Part shown: positions 52,339-61,940 of the stretch, one piece after another | Position numbering within the stretch: the first letter of the stretch is position 1 | How the letters are laid out: each line of letters begins with the position of its first letter | Source of the DNA: CAZOZZ01 sp965247425 | Lineage (GTDB): Bacteria > Acidobacteriota > Terriglobia > 20CM-2-55-15 | Reading direction: 5' to 3' | Assembly (NCBI GenBank): GCA_965247425.1 | Contig: OZ252023.1 | Span: 4,836,001-4,900,000 of the forward strand | DNA length: 64,000 nucleotides | Notes under the pieces: generated by a model | What the model was told of the DNA's origin: nothing | Databases searched by the model: none | What the model saw: the letters and a program-made list of their open reading frames with translations, nothing else | Translations under genes and position numbers: made by a program

Positions 52339-53739
52339 ATGCCAACCGAAAAGATATCTCACTACCGGATCCTGGAAGAGATCGGGCGGGGCGGTATGGG
52401 GATCGTTTACAAGGCCAGGGACGATCGTCTGGGCCGGTTCGTCGCGGTTAAGTTCCTGACCGACGAATGGGAGCGAGACGAGGAAGCACTGAAGCGGTTC
52501 CGACAGGAGGCCCGCGCCGCGTCGTCACTGAACCACCCCCACATCTGTACGGTCTACGATATCGACGAATATGAGGGACGTCCGTTCATCGTGATGGAGT
52601 TCCTGGAAGGTGCCACTCTTGAACGTCGTCTTGCCACCAGCCGAATACGGATGAACCACCTGTTGGAGTTGGGAGCGCCACTGCCGGACATCATCCCGGG
52701 CGACTTGCTGGAGGCCGAATCCGGCCAGCAATACGCCCAGCTACTGCACCCAACTGAAGTGTTGCGTGTTGGGGCACAGATCGCCGACGCCTTAGATGCG
52801 GCACATTCGGCCGGGGTCATCCACAGAGACATCAAACCCGGCAATATCTTTCTCACAGACAGGAGGCAAGCCAAACTGCTCGATTTCGGGCTCGCGAAGC
52901 TGTCCCCACGCTCGCTCGAAAGTCCTGTTGGCCGTGATGAAGTGTCCGCTCATTTGACCGGCAAGGGCGTTCGCCTCGGGACGGTGGCCTATATGTCGCC
53001 CGAACAGTTGGAAGGGGAAGAAGTCGGCCCGGGAACCGATCTGTTTTCCCTCGGCATCGTCCTGTACGAAATGACGACCCAGCGTCATCCTTTCCTTGGA
53101 AAGAGCACCGGATCCACGATAGCAAACATTCTCAAAGAAGAGCCCCGCCGTCTGGCGGACCTCGTACCCGACGTCCCTGCCCGAGCGCAACAGATCATTG
53201 GCCGGTGCCTCCGGAAGCCTCCCGTGGCGCGATACCAGTCGGCCGCGGATCTGGCGCGTGACCTTGAGGGCGCCGCCGGGGACGGCTCGACCGCCACGCC
53301 TCTATCGCATCCCGAAACAAGCCTCAGCCTCTCCCGCGCTACCGCAAGATCCCTTTTCATATTCATCCAGATCGGATACCTGGCTTTGTACACCACGGCG
53401 CTCTTTTATTTCGAGGAACTCGGAGGGGTGCTTGAAACACAATTCCGTATTCCGTCCAGCCTTGGATTGTCTGTCGCCGTTGTCCTGGCAATGTGTGGAA
53501 TCGCCGTCCGACTCTATCTCAGTTCCGCGGTCGGACTGGACCATCCTGAAATCGGGGCCAACTTCCGAAAGCTGTTTCCGGCTTTGCTTCTGTTTGATGG
53601 TATGTGGGCGGCATCGCCGCTACTGGTCGCCTCCGAGATCGGTTACGGCATCGCTCTGGCAGGAGCCGCGGGGCTGGCGTATCTGCCATTCTCTCAGCGG
53701 ACGCTGGTCCGGGCCGCCTACCGCGACGGAGGCGATTGA
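52339..53739 (+). CDS. Transmembrane serine/threonine protein kinase
   Basis: 466-residue Hanks-type kinase. N-terminal kinase domain (to about 315) with glycine loop GRGGMGIVYKA, Lys in VAVKFL, catalytic loop HRDIKPGN, DFG in LLDFGLAK and APE-like YMSPEQL. An insertion of about 35 residues (RMNHLLELGAPLPDIIPGDLL) follows the hinge. The C-terminus has about four transmembrane helices (from IFIQIGYLALYTTALFYF) and no extracellular sensor domain. The start is ATG 52339, since AAGGA lies 6 bases upstream; ATG 52333 abuts that RBS. The promoter must lie in or beyond the MITE directly upstream. A small helical protein gene follows 59 bases on. Confidence 0.88.
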   Translation: MPTEKISHYRILEEIGRGGMGIVYKARDDRLGRFVAVKFLTDEWERDEEALKRFRQEARAASSLNHPHICTVYDIDEYEGRPFIVMEFLEGATLERRLATSRIRMNHLLELGAPLPDIIPGDLLEAESGQQYAQLLHPTEVLRVGAQIADALDAAHSAGVIHRDIKPGNIFLTDRRQAKLLDFGLAKLSPRSLESPVGRDEVSAHLTGKGVRLGTVAYMSPEQLEGEEVGPGTDLFSLGIVLYEMTTQRHPFLGKSTGSTIANILKEEPRRLADLVPDVPARAQQIIGRCLRKPPVARYQSAADLARDLEGAAGDGSTATPLSHPETSLSLSRATARSLFIFIQIGYLALYTTALFYFEELGGVLETQFRIPSSLGLSVAVVLAMCGIAVRLYLSSAVGLDHPEIGANFRKLFPALLLFDGMWAASPLLVASEIGYGIALAGAAGLAYLPFSQRTLVRAAYRDGGD

Positions 53740-53798
53740 GTGGACAGATTCGGATACGGATTAACGTTTAGACCCAGGCAGGTATTCAGGAGGAAGCC

Positions 53799-54281
53799 GT
53801 GAGTAAGAAACTACCTTTCGAAATCGCAGATGCACACCGCTATTTTGCGGCGGATTGCTTCAACAAGGCGTGGGACCTGATCGATCAGTCGGAACGCACT
53901 CCGGAAGAAGATCAGGAGATGATCGGTCTCGGCCAGGCCTCACTGTGGCACTGGACCCGGCGAGAAGATTGCGCCGACCGAAACTTGTCTGTCGGATACT
54001 GGCAGGTCTCGCGCATATACGCGTTGGTGGGTCAGGCCCACGAGGCAAGGCGCTACGGACAGCTCTCATTGGATTCCGGGCGGCGGGGCGAACTTCCACC
54101 CTTCTTTATCGGTTATTCCCATGAGGCCCTGGCTCGGGCGGAAGCGGGTCTGGGACACCTGACGGAGATGGAGAAGCACATCGAGAATGCTCGCGAGGCG
54201 GCCGACAAGGTTTCCGGTGCCGAAGAGAAGAAACAACTACTGGACGACCTCGCCACTATCGAATATGCTGCCGGCGCTTGA
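53799..54281 (+). CDS. Small helical-repeat protein
   Basis: 160-residue cytosolic protein of unknown function with TPR-like helix pairs (AHRYFAADCFNKAWDLIDQS, AHEARRYGQLSLDSG, HEALARAEAGLGHLTEMEKHIENARE). The start is GTG at 53799, preceded by AGGAGGAAGCC. It is close downstream of the kinase and may be its partner or substrate. No catalytic motif. Confidence 0.65.
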   Translation: MSKKLPFEIADAHRYFAADCFNKAWDLIDQSERTPEEDQEMIGLGQASLWHWTRREDCADRNLSVGYWQVSRIYALVGQAHEARRYGQLSLDSGRRGELPPFFIGYSHEALARAEAGLGHLTEMEKHIENAREAADKVSGAEEKKQLLDDLATIEYAAGA

Positions 54282-54334
54282 ATAAGCTCGGCGCTCGGCG
54301 CCGGTTTCTTGATCCGGCCACCGACCACTCCCCA

Positions 54335-57046
54335 TCACTCATGTCTCAACGCGACCATCGGGTCCACCCTTGTCGCCCGGCCCGCCGGAACACGACAGGC
54401 CAGGAATGCAACGGCGCCGAGGAGGACCGAAATCGTGGCATAGACGAGCGTGTCGGTCGGGGGAATGCCGTAGAGCAGCGATTCCAGAAAGCGCGTCAGG
54501 CCGAACGCTCCGACCAGGCCCAACACGATGCCGGCCATCGCCAGGATCATTCCCTCGCGGAGAATGTGTCGCAGGACGTCGGTGCGGCCTGCGCCCAGTG
54601 CTATCCGTACTCCGATCTCGTGCGGCCTCTGGCTGACAGAATAGGATAGAACACCGTAAATCCCGACAGACGCCAGCAGCAGGGCGATCAGTGCGAAGCC
54701 GCCCAGAAGAAAGGTTATCAGCCGGTCGCCGGCGACCGATTCCGAAACGATGTCGTCGAGAAGCCGCACTCTCGATACCGGCTGAGCCGGGTCGAGCGCG
54801 TAGACCTCCTGACGTGCGGTCGAAATGAGCGCGCCGGGTTCAATGGATGTCCTCATGACCAGTGCCAGGTTCGTGATCGGGCGTTGCATCACCGGCACGT
54901 AAATGGTGGGCTCGGGCTGCTGGTCGAGCGCCTGTTCTCGAATATCGCCCACGACGCCGACGATCTCCTGAAATTCGCTCTGGGTTCCCCAGTCAAACCC
55001 CACGCGTTTTCCCAGGGGGTCCTCGCCCGGGAAGATGGCCTCGGCGAACGCTTCGTCAACAATGACCACGTCGGGAGCCTCGTCGGTATCGAACTCGGTG
55101 AAATATCGTCCTTTCTTGAGGGGAATGCCTATGACGCGAAAGTAGTCCTCGTCAGCCATCCGCTTGTGAGCGGTGGGCTGACCTCCTGGAGGGTAGCTCC
55201 GGCCTTCGACGGAAACAGTACCGTCGGTATCGCTGTCGTCCAGGGGCAGATCGCTGCCAAGGCCGGCGGACTCCACTCCAGGCAGGGCGCGCAGTCGACG
55301 AAGGATCGATCTGGCGAACCCGATTTGCTGCGCACGGTCGGTCTGCCGGCTTCCGATGTTGACATCAAGGTTCACGACTCGTTCCGCGGCGAACCCCTTA
55401 TCGACCGCCAGGAGGCCGACAAAGCTTCGGATCAGAAGACCCGAACCGATCAGCAACACCAGCGACAGCGCGACTTCACTGACCACGAGGGCATTGCGTA
55501 GCTTCCGGGTCCGGGCGCCTTTCGTGTTATCCCGTCCACCCTCCTTCAGCGCATTGCCGACTTCGACGCGAGAACCCAGAACGGCCGGTGCAGTCCCGAA
55601 AATCAATCCGGTCAGAAGGGAAATTCCGATGGTAAACGCGAGCACCGGTCCGTTAATGGAAACGTCCTCGAGCAGTGGCAACCAGGGCCGCGCCAGAACA
55701 TTGATCACGCGAATTCCCAAGACCGTCAGAGCGAGGCCCGACAGTCCGCTGATGAGACTGAGTACGGCGCTTTCGGTCATGAATTGCCGGATCAAACGGC
55801 CTCGGCCTGCTCTCATTGCGATCCGGATTGCGGTCTGTCTCTGGGAAGCTGTTGCCCGCGTCAGGAGCAGGTTCGCAACGTTCGCGCAGGCAATCAACAG
55901 GACGGCACCGACGGCAGCGAACATGACGAGGATTGCAAGCCGGATGTCGCCAACGACGTACTCTTCGAGCGAGCGCACCAGGATGCCGTGATCGGTCACA
56001 CCTTCTTCATTCAGTTGCAATGCGAGCCTGTCCATAGCCTCGCGAGCCTGATCCAGGGACACATCCGGACGCAACCTGCCCAGGATTCGGAGAAAGTGAG
56101 CGCCGCGGCCGAGATCAGCATCCAGACCCAGCGGGAACACGAGTTCGCGCGGGCGGTCGCCCCGCAGGTCGGCGGGGAGAATGCCCTTGTGGTCCGGAGG
56201 AAGGACACCGATCAGCGTCGTCGGCCCGTTCCGGAGGTTGACGGTCCGGCCAATCACATCCGGGTCGCCGCCGAACTTACGCTGCCAGAGCCCGTAGGTG
56301 ATCAGCGCAACGCCATCTTTCCCGACAACCTCCTCCTCGGGAGTGAAATGACGCCCTAAGAGGGGTTGGACGCCGAGTAGCGGCAGGACGTTCGCCGTGG
56401 CGCGAATCCCCCACAGCTCCTCGGGCTGCCCCTCCCCGGTGAGGCTGGCGCTGAAATTGAAATACGCCCCGAGTCCCTCAAAACTCTGATTGTTCTCGTT
56501 CCAGTCGCGGTACTCGGGGAGTGATGCGGGCGTATTGAAGTCCACACGGCCGTCGCGCACCATGACGAGTTGGTCCGGATCGGGAAAGGGTAGAGGGGTC
56601 AAGACAGCGTTAAAGATGCTGAAGACCGTCGTCGTCGCGCCGATGCCGATCGCGAGGGCGGCGATGGCGAGTATCGAGAAGCTGCGGTCCCTGGCAAATG
56701 TTTTGAAAGCGTGGCCGAGGTCGTTCAAGAAATCAGCAAGCATGATCCACCGTCCCTTTTTTCGAATCAGTTCTTCCATCTCTCTGTGTCCGCGCCATAC
56801 GTACTCGCCGATCGGACGATTGGCCAGACGGAGCTCTCTGGCCAGGATGTCCCAGGCCGGTATCTGGGCCTCGGTCAATTTCGTCGCTTCCTCGAAAGAC
56901 ATTCCCCTGCGACTGAGTTCCCAATAGAAGTCCTCCATCTGCTGAGCCAGTTCTTCTTCAATCTCCACTGCGCGCTCGGGATTGGTCCCGAGAGACGGAA
57001 GATGCCCGCGAACATAATGGAGCCAATTCTTTTCCGATCCGGACAT
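54335..57046 (-). CDS. ADOP-type (acidobacterial duplicated orphan) ABC permease
   Basis: 903-residue FtsX/MacB-type permease with two MacB-periplasmic-core plus FtsX units in one chain, the hallmark of ADOP permeases. The N-terminal about 95 residues are a cytosolic domain (ERAVEIEEELAQQMEDFYWE). Transmembrane segments appear at about 115-140 (DRSFSILAIAALAIGIG), 375-475, 480-510, 545-570 and 780-870. No ATPase partner is encoded nearby, as is typical. It likely exports or senses peptides or lipophilic compounds. One base separates it from the padR-like gene upstream, so the regulator and transporter are coupled. Confidence 0.88.
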   Translation of the reverse strand: MSGSEKNWLHYVRGHLPSLGTNPERAVEIEEELAQQMEDFYWELSRRGMSFEEATKLTEAQIPAWDILARELRLANRPIGEYVWRGHREMEELIRKKGRWIMLADFLNDLGHAFKTFARDRSFSILAIAALAIGIGATTTVFSIFNAVLTPLPFPDPDQLVMVRDGRVDFNTPASLPEYRDWNENNQSFEGLGAYFNFSASLTGEGQPEELWGIRATANVLPLLGVQPLLGRHFTPEEEVVGKDGVALITYGLWQRKFGGDPDVIGRTVNLRNGPTTLIGVLPPDHKGILPADLRGDRPRELVFPLGLDADLGRGAHFLRILGRLRPDVSLDQAREAMDRLALQLNEEGVTDHGILVRSLEEYVVGDIRLAILVMFAAVGAVLLIACANVANLLLTRATASQRQTAIRIAMRAGRGRLIRQFMTESAVLSLISGLSGLALTVLGIRVINVLARPWLPLLEDVSINGPVLAFTIGISLLTGLIFGTAPAVLGSRVEVGNALKEGGRDNTKGARTRKLRNALVVSEVALSLVLLIGSGLLIRSFVGLLAVDKGFAAERVVNLDVNIGSRQTDRAQQIGFARSILRRLRALPGVESAGLGSDLPLDDSDTDGTVSVEGRSYPPGGQPTAHKRMADEDYFRVIGIPLKKGRYFTEFDTDEAPDVVIVDEAFAEAIFPGEDPLGKRVGFDWGTQSEFQEIVGVVGDIREQALDQQPEPTIYVPVMQRPITNLALVMRTSIEPGALISTARQEVYALDPAQPVSRVRLLDDIVSESVAGDRLITFLLGGFALIALLLASVGIYGVLSYSVSQRPHEIGVRIALGAGRTDVLRHILREGMILAMAGIVLGLVGAFGLTRFLESLLYGIPPTDTLVYATISVLLGAVAFLACRVPAGRATRVDPMVALRHE

Positions 57047-57047
57047 G

Positions 57048-57371
57048 TCAGACTCCGGCCACCTGTTCGATGGCGACGATGAATTCTTTCCATCTGTTTC
57101 TCCGTTCGGCGAGAACCTTGCGTCCGGCCGCCGTCAAACGGTAATAGCGGCGCCGTCTCTGGCCCGGCTTTTCCTTCCAGCGGCCTTCGGTCCAGCCCCT
57201 TTTTTCCAGGCGATAAAGCATCGGGTACAACGACGCAATGTGGTACGTCAGCACCCCGCCGGATCGTTGTTCGATCAACTGCCCGATTTCATAGCCGTGG
57301 CGGGGCGTTTCCTCGATCAACGACAGAATCAAAAGCTCTGTACTCCCCTTCTTGAGTTCACGGTCGATCAT
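57048..57371 (-). CDS. PadR-family transcriptional regulator
   Basis: 107-residue winged-helix repressor (KGSTELLILSLIEETPRHGYEIGQLIEQ, LYPMLYRLEKRGWTEGRW). It has the short single-domain form of PadR-s1 members, which often control a neighbouring transporter and respond to a small ligand. It precedes the ADOP permease by one base, and the palindromic pair at 57412-57436 lies 41 bases upstream of its start. GAAGGG provides the RBS. Confidence 0.88.
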   Translation of the reverse strand: MIDRELKKGSTELLILSLIEETPRHGYEIGQLIEQRSGGVLTYHIASLYPMLYRLEKRGWTEGRWKEKPGQRRRRYYRLTAAGRKVLAERRNRWKEFIVAIEQVAGV

Positions 57372-57411
57372 AAGATTTCCCTTCTGTGACTTTCAGCTTA
57401 CTTACGTCTAG

Positions 57412-57436
57412 CCATATATGGTTATACCATATATGG
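57412..57436. promoter_or_regulatory. Candidate PadR operator: two CCATATATGG palindromes
   Basis: CCATATATGG occurs twice (57412-57421 and 57427-57436) separated by TTATA, so the whole is also a dyad. It lies between divergent padR (minus) and the PLP lyase gene (plus), 41 bases before the padR start and 78 bases before the lyase start. AT-rich dyads of this kind are typical PadR autoregulatory sites; binding is inferred. Confidence 0.65.
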
Positions 57437-57513
57437 TAATCCAATCACAATCAACCGGTTTCACTCAAGCGGCTCTTTGAGGCGCCGGGGCCCCAGGTGT
57501 ATAACCTCTGGCT

Positions 57514-58917
57514 ATGGATCAAAAACACAGGAGCTGCGCCGGACCGACTTTTGAAGAGATGCTTCATCCGGCAACGATCCGTCCGGACATCCGGTCGGCG
57601 GCACTGGAGGCGCGGTCGCGGGATCCGCTCGACCCCGTCAACCTCTACAACATCAGCTGGCGGGACGGAAACGGTCGAATCCGCTATGAAATTCTGCCGA
57701 AGGAGCTCACGGGCGTGGAAGCGAACATCGTCGTCCTCCATTCTGCGGATTTCCCCACCGGCTCTCACAAGGTGGGAGCAGCCTATTCGGTGGCGGTCGA
57801 GATGGAGATTGCCGGAAAAATCGACCCCGCGCACCACACTCTGGTCTGGCCCTCGACGGGCAATTACGGCATCGGAGGCGCGTGGGTCGGCTGCCGGATG
57901 GGCTTCAAGAGTGTTGTCGTCCTGCCTGAGGGAATGAGCCGGGAACGATTCGAGCAGATTGAAGGCTACGGCGCGTCAGTCATTCGAACGCCCGGGGGCG
58001 AGAGCAATGTAAAGGAAATCTACGACAAGGTTCGCGACCTCAGGACGGATCCCGACGTGCGCGTGATGAACCAGTTCGAGGCGTTGGGCAACTATCGCTT
58101 TCACTACTACGTCACCGGCAATACGATCGTCGAACTCGCCCATGAGTTGGCGACCGAAGGGCTGGGCGACGGGACGATTGCGGTTTTTGCCAGCGCGATG
58201 GGTTCGGCCGGGACGATTGCGGCCGGAGATCGACTCAAACAGAAGTGGCCGGACTTGAAGATTGTCGGGCTGGAACCGATTCAGTGCCCCACGCTCTACA
58301 ACAACGGCTACGGATCACACGATATCCAGGGCATAGGCGACAAGCACGTCACGTGGATACACCATGTCACGAACATGGACGCCATCATGTGCATCGACGA
58401 CTCCCAATGCTTGAAGGGTCTCGAACTTCTCACCGACGAGACGGGTCGACGGACGCTTGAAGATCAATGTGGCATTTCCCCCGGGAAGGTCTCGGCGATG
58501 GCCCGCATTTTCGGAATCAGCGGGATATGCAATGTGCTCGGCGCAATCAAAGCCGCCCGGCACTACGGGCTTGGGCCGAGTGCCACGATCCTCACGATCT
58601 GCACTGACGATGTCGGCAGATACCGTTCGGTAATGCTCCTTGCAAAGGAACGGTTCGGACTAATGGACGAGTCCGAGGCGACGGCGCGGGTCCGAATTTT
58701 CCACGAGCAGGACACGGGCTGGATCCGGAATGGCGACCCGGACCACCGGCGTCAATGGCACAACCTGAAGTACTACACCTGGGTCGAACAGCAGGGAAAG
58801 AGTGTCGCCGAACTCGACGCCCAACTCGATGAGGAATGGTGGCTGGCCGAACAGGACCGGGTCTCCGGTATCGACGACGACATTCGGAAGATTCGATCTG
58901 ATCCGGCAGGAGCCTGA
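57514..58917 (+). CDS. PLP-dependent lyase/synthase of the TrpB/cysteine-synthase fold
   Basis: 467-residue fold-type II PLP enzyme. The PLP lysine is in SHKVGAAYS, the phosphate-binding loop in STGNYGIGGAW, and the Gly-rich loop near ASAMGSAGTIAAG. Extra N- and C-terminal stretches make it longer than common cysteine synthases. Close relatives are annotated variously as cysteine synthase-like or threonine-synthase-like, and the substrate cannot be inferred here. It shares the intergenic region with the padR gene, so the palindromes may influence it too. Confidence 0.78.
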   Translation: MDQKHRSCAGPTFEEMLHPATIRPDIRSAALEARSRDPLDPVNLYNISWRDGNGRIRYEILPKELTGVEANIVVLHSADFPTGSHKVGAAYSVAVEMEIAGKIDPAHHTLVWPSTGNYGIGGAWVGCRMGFKSVVVLPEGMSRERFEQIEGYGASVIRTPGGESNVKEIYDKVRDLRTDPDVRVMNQFEALGNYRFHYYVTGNTIVELAHELATEGLGDGTIAVFASAMGSAGTIAAGDRLKQKWPDLKIVGLEPIQCPTLYNNGYGSHDIQGIGDKHVTWIHHVTNMDAIMCIDDSQCLKGLELLTDETGRRTLEDQCGISPGKVSAMARIFGISGICNVLGAIKAARHYGLGPSATILTICTDDVGRYRSVMLLAKERFGLMDESEATARVRIFHEQDTGWIRNGDPDHRRQWHNLKYYTWVEQQGKSVAELDAQLDEEWWLAEQDRVSGIDDDIRKIRSDPAGA

Positions 58918-59062
58918 TTTAAATCAGCCCCTGTTAACGTTCCGCCGATGCCCGCGTCTTTATGACATAGCGCATGGGTAAGCCGTCCGGTTGGCATCAA
59001 CGGCAGTGTGGTCCTGGATCTCACTGGCGGCTGGCCGGGCGGCGGGCCCTGTTTGACGAACC

Positions 59063-60055
59063 ATGACAAATCGAACTCTTTGTACCTTGATCTCCGGATT
59101 CGCCTTCCTTTCTCTATGCCTGGCATCAGCGGCCGCCCAGCAGGAGACGCTCCGGGTGGATGTCCGACTCGTCAACGTCGTCGCCACGGTGACGGATCCC
59201 GACGGACGCTATGTTGAGGGTCTCCGAGCCGACGACTTCATCATCGAAGACGACGGCGTGGCGCAGGAGATCGTGCACTTCACGCAGGACCGCGACATCC
59301 CGGTGAGCGGCGGCATCGTGCTCGACACAAGCGGAAGCATGGAGAGCCGGATGAGAACGGCTCTGGCAGCGATCGAGCGCTTCATTGGGACACTGCACGA
59401 GGACGACGATGTTTTCGTGATGACCTTCTCAGGAAATGTGACCCTTCTCCAGGACCTGACAAGCGATCGACGGGAACTGTCGCGGTCACTACGACGCGTT
59501 CGTGCCATCGGAGGTACGGCGCTCTATGATGCGCTTTCGGAAGGCCTCGAAAAGGTCTTTGAGGGGCGGCACGACAAGCGGGCCGTTCTGTTGCTTACCG
59601 ACGGCGATGACACGAGCAGCGACCTGGAGTTCGAGGAAACTCTCGAGGCTGTTCGGAAATCGGAACTGCTGGTCTACCCGCTGGGTATCGACCCGACCCG
59701 CTTTGGGGATCCTTCCGAACACGTCTCCTTCGAGTGGCCTCTGTCCCCGATCCCCGGCGCCCCGGGGATTGGCAGATCCGTGGGCGGTGACGAAGATCCC
59801 GTGGATATGGACGTCCTCCGGTCATTTGCGCTGGCAAGCGGCGGTAAAGCGTATCTGGTGGCCAGCACCTGGACCGGCGGAAGCGCGACGGAGATCGATG
59901 TCGTTCTTGACGAAGTCTCAGCCGAACTCCGGAGCCAGTATACGCTCGGTTATTATCCAGCGACTCCAGCTGACGGCCGGCGTCACGAACTCCGGGTTCG
60001 TACCCGAAACCGGGACTATCTGGTCCGGGCCCGGACCGGCTACTTCGCCCCGTAA
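59063..60055 (+). CDS. Secreted VWA-domain protein (VWFA-related acidobacterial type)
   Basis: 330-residue exported protein. Signal peptide about 1-26 (CLASAAAQQ). Residues 28-85 form a beta-domain ('LRVDVRLVNVVATVTDPDGRYVEGL') and a VWA domain follows with the metal site DTSGSM, a later Thr in GGTALYDAL, and LLTDGDD. This is the TIGR03436-type architecture, common in acidobacteria and rarely elsewhere. The C-terminus has a short beta-strand region (TLGYYPATPADGRRHELRVRTR). It is likely involved in adhesion or envelope protein interaction. No gene partner is evident. Confidence 0.88.
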   Translation: MTNRTLCTLISGFAFLSLCLASAAAQQETLRVDVRLVNVVATVTDPDGRYVEGLRADDFIIEDDGVAQEIVHFTQDRDIPVSGGIVLDTSGSMESRMRTALAAIERFIGTLHEDDDVFVMTFSGNVTLLQDLTSDRRELSRSLRRVRAIGGTALYDALSEGLEKVFEGRHDKRAVLLLTDGDDTSSDLEFEETLEAVRKSELLVYPLGIDPTRFGDPSEHVSFEWPLSPIPGAPGIGRSVGGDEDPVDMDVLRSFALASGGKAYLVASTWTGGSATEIDVVLDEVSAELRSQYTLGYYPATPADGRRHELRVRTRNRDYLVRARTGYFAP

Positions 60056-60057
60056 GA

Positions 60058-61068
60058 CTACAGCCCGCCCGGAGCGCCCATCTGTTTCGCCTCTCGGAGA
60101 AACTTGGCCGATTCTTCAGGGATCGACGGGTTGATGAACATTCCCGAACCCATTTCAAAGCCGGCCACGCGCGAAACGTGTGGAATGATCGACATGTACC
60201 AGTGGTAGGTTCGGGCATCGGTGCGCTTCTCGAAGACCGAACGGATCACGAAGTTGAAATCAGGACCCAGCAAGGCCAGTTCGATCTTTTCGAGAACGGC
60301 CTTCAGGTGTTCGCCAAAATCCGCCAGAGCGCTGTCGGACAGAAGTCCAAAATCCGGGCTGTGGTCGTTCGGAAACAACAGGATGTGGAAGGGTGACAGC
60401 GCCGCATATGGAATGAAGCTCACAAAGCCCCTCGTTTTGTGGATGACACGTTCACCGAAGTCGCTCTCGTCGTCAATTACCGAGCAGAAGAGACAGTGCG
60501 AATGCTCGTCATAGTAACGGACGGCATCCCAGACGCGACGACGGACGTCGGCGGGCATGATCGGCGTTCCCACCATCTGCGCGTGTGGATGGACGAGAGA
60601 GGTTCCCGCCGACCGGCCATGATTCTTGAACGGTACGACCAGTTCGATGCGAGGATCCTTCGATAGTTCGATGTAACGGTCGCGGATCACCGACAGCACT
60701 TCCGATACGCCGCCCGCCGCCTGACGCCAGAGCCATCTGTTGTGCTCCGGATGTTCGATGACGACATCGTGATATCCAAATCCGGACATCGTCCGCCGCA
60801 TCGAGGTGCCTCCCTTCCGTTTGTCCCCGGAGGGCGACAGTGCGGGAAACTTGTTACGCACGAGGCGGACACCCCAGGATCCGCGCCGATCCAGAGTGGA
60901 AATCGTTTCCGAATCATCCTCGTTGCCGGGACAGAAAGGACAGTCATCGACTCTGGAAGGAGGGTCGGAGGGACTTTGTTTTGAGACGAATTCTTCGGGC
61001 CGGTGGGACCGCTCGTGGGCAATGATCACCCAGTCTCCGGTGATGCGGTTGTATCGCAATTCGGACAT
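60058..61068 (-). CDS. galT: Galactose-1-phosphate uridylyltransferase
   Basis: Leloir-pathway enzyme exchanging UMP between UDP-glucose and galactose-1-phosphate. HIT-superfamily motif HPHAQ in TSLVHPHAQMVG supplies the catalytic His. DDCPFCPGNE and CLFC are zinc/structural Cys sites, and RTYHWYMSIIPH contains the C-terminal substrate region. 336 residues. Start at ATG 61068. No galK or galE nearby. Ends 3 bases from the VWA gene stop in a convergent arrangement. Confidence 0.9.
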   Translation of the reverse strand: MSELRYNRITGDWVIIAHERSHRPEEFVSKQSPSDPPSRVDDCPFCPGNEDDSETISTLDRRGSWGVRLVRNKFPALSPSGDKRKGGTSMRRTMSGFGYHDVVIEHPEHNRWLWRQAAGGVSEVLSVIRDRYIELSKDPRIELVVPFKNHGRSAGTSLVHPHAQMVGTPIMPADVRRRVWDAVRYYDEHSHCLFCSVIDDESDFGERVIHKTRGFVSFIPYAALSPFHILLFPNDHSPDFGLLSDSALADFGEHLKAVLEKIELALLGPDFNFVIRSVFEKRTDARTYHWYMSIIPHVSRVAGFEMGSGMFINPSIPEESAKFLREAKQMGAPGGL

Positions 61069-61237
61069 GGGGTTTGTCGATCCTTGTTTCGAATCCTTCG
61101 AAAATTTATCGTCCTGGTTGAATCGGCCGCATTATACAGGGAGAGCATCGCTTTTCCGTGTATTTCGTTTATTGCGTGTATCTGTCGCAACCTACGAGCG
61201 CCTAGAGACTGCGAATAGCTGTTTTGGAAACGGTCGG

Positions 61238-61930
61238 TCAGGCAAATGATCCGGCGCTTCTGACGAGCCGAAAGCCGTAGTCGGTGTATCGGTACCGGGG
61301 AGGAATGCTACTTCGCTGAGTGATTCTCGAAGCGCGAATCTGGTGTCGCCAGGACCCGCCACGGGAGACGCGGCGTGTACCTTTGGACGGACCCGCCGGA
61401 TTGTGGGTCACCGAAACCGTGTAGTAGTCGGCGGAGTACCAGTCCTGACACCATTCGTGCACGTTGTCACCGATGTTCCACAGGCCGAAACTGTTCGGAC
61501 GCCACTCCCCGACCGACCGGGGCCCCACCCAATCCCCCTGAAAATATTCGAACTCTCCGGGTGGCGTGTTTCCCCAGGAATAGAGACCGTCTTCCTCGTT
61601 CCCGCGACAGGCTTTTTCCCACTCGGCCTCGGTGGGTAGTCGATACGACTGCCCCAGGAGCTCGCTGAGCCACTTGCAGTAGTCCGTCGCATCGAACCAG
61701 TTGACCCCAACAACGGGTTGCTGCGGCTGACTGAGATTCTCATCGCCCCAACCGCGGGGCAGTGGGTGATCTGTCTCTCGAACAAAGTGTTCGTATTCCC
61801 GTCTGGTAACGGTCGTTCGGGCGATCTCGAACGCCGCTGTCCAGACCCGGTGACGCGGCCGTTCCCACTTCTTGTGGTCGTCGGAACCCATCCAGAACCA
61901 GCCTTCGGGAATTCGGGTGAGTACGGGCAT
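61238..61930 (-). CDS. SUMF1/FGE-fold protein lacking the catalytic Cys
   Basis: About 230-residue formylglycine-generating-enzyme-like domain (IPEGWFWMGSDD, RLPTEAEWEKACRG, NVHEWCQDWYS, VSRGGSW...YGFRLVRS). After GGSW the usual Cys-containing segment reads RHQIRASRITQRSS, so the copper/active Cys pair of true sulfatase activators is absent. Such proteins often bind ligands or partners instead. The start at ATG 61930 has no good RBS, and a signal-peptide frame ends 11 bases upstream in another frame, suggesting an original longer gene. Confidence 0.75.
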   Translation of the reverse strand: MPVLTRIPEGWFWMGSDDHKKWERPRHRVWTAAFEIARTTVTRREYEHFVRETDHPLPRGWGDENLSQPQQPVVGVNWFDATDYCKWLSELLGQSYRLPTEAEWEKACRGNEEDGLYSWGNTPPGEFEYFQGDWVGPRSVGEWRPNSFGLWNIGDNVHEWCQDWYSADYYTVSVTHNPAGPSKGTRRVSRGGSWRHQIRASRITQRSSIPPRYRYTDYGFRLVRSAGSFA

Positions 61931-61940
61931 GAAAGGGCTT

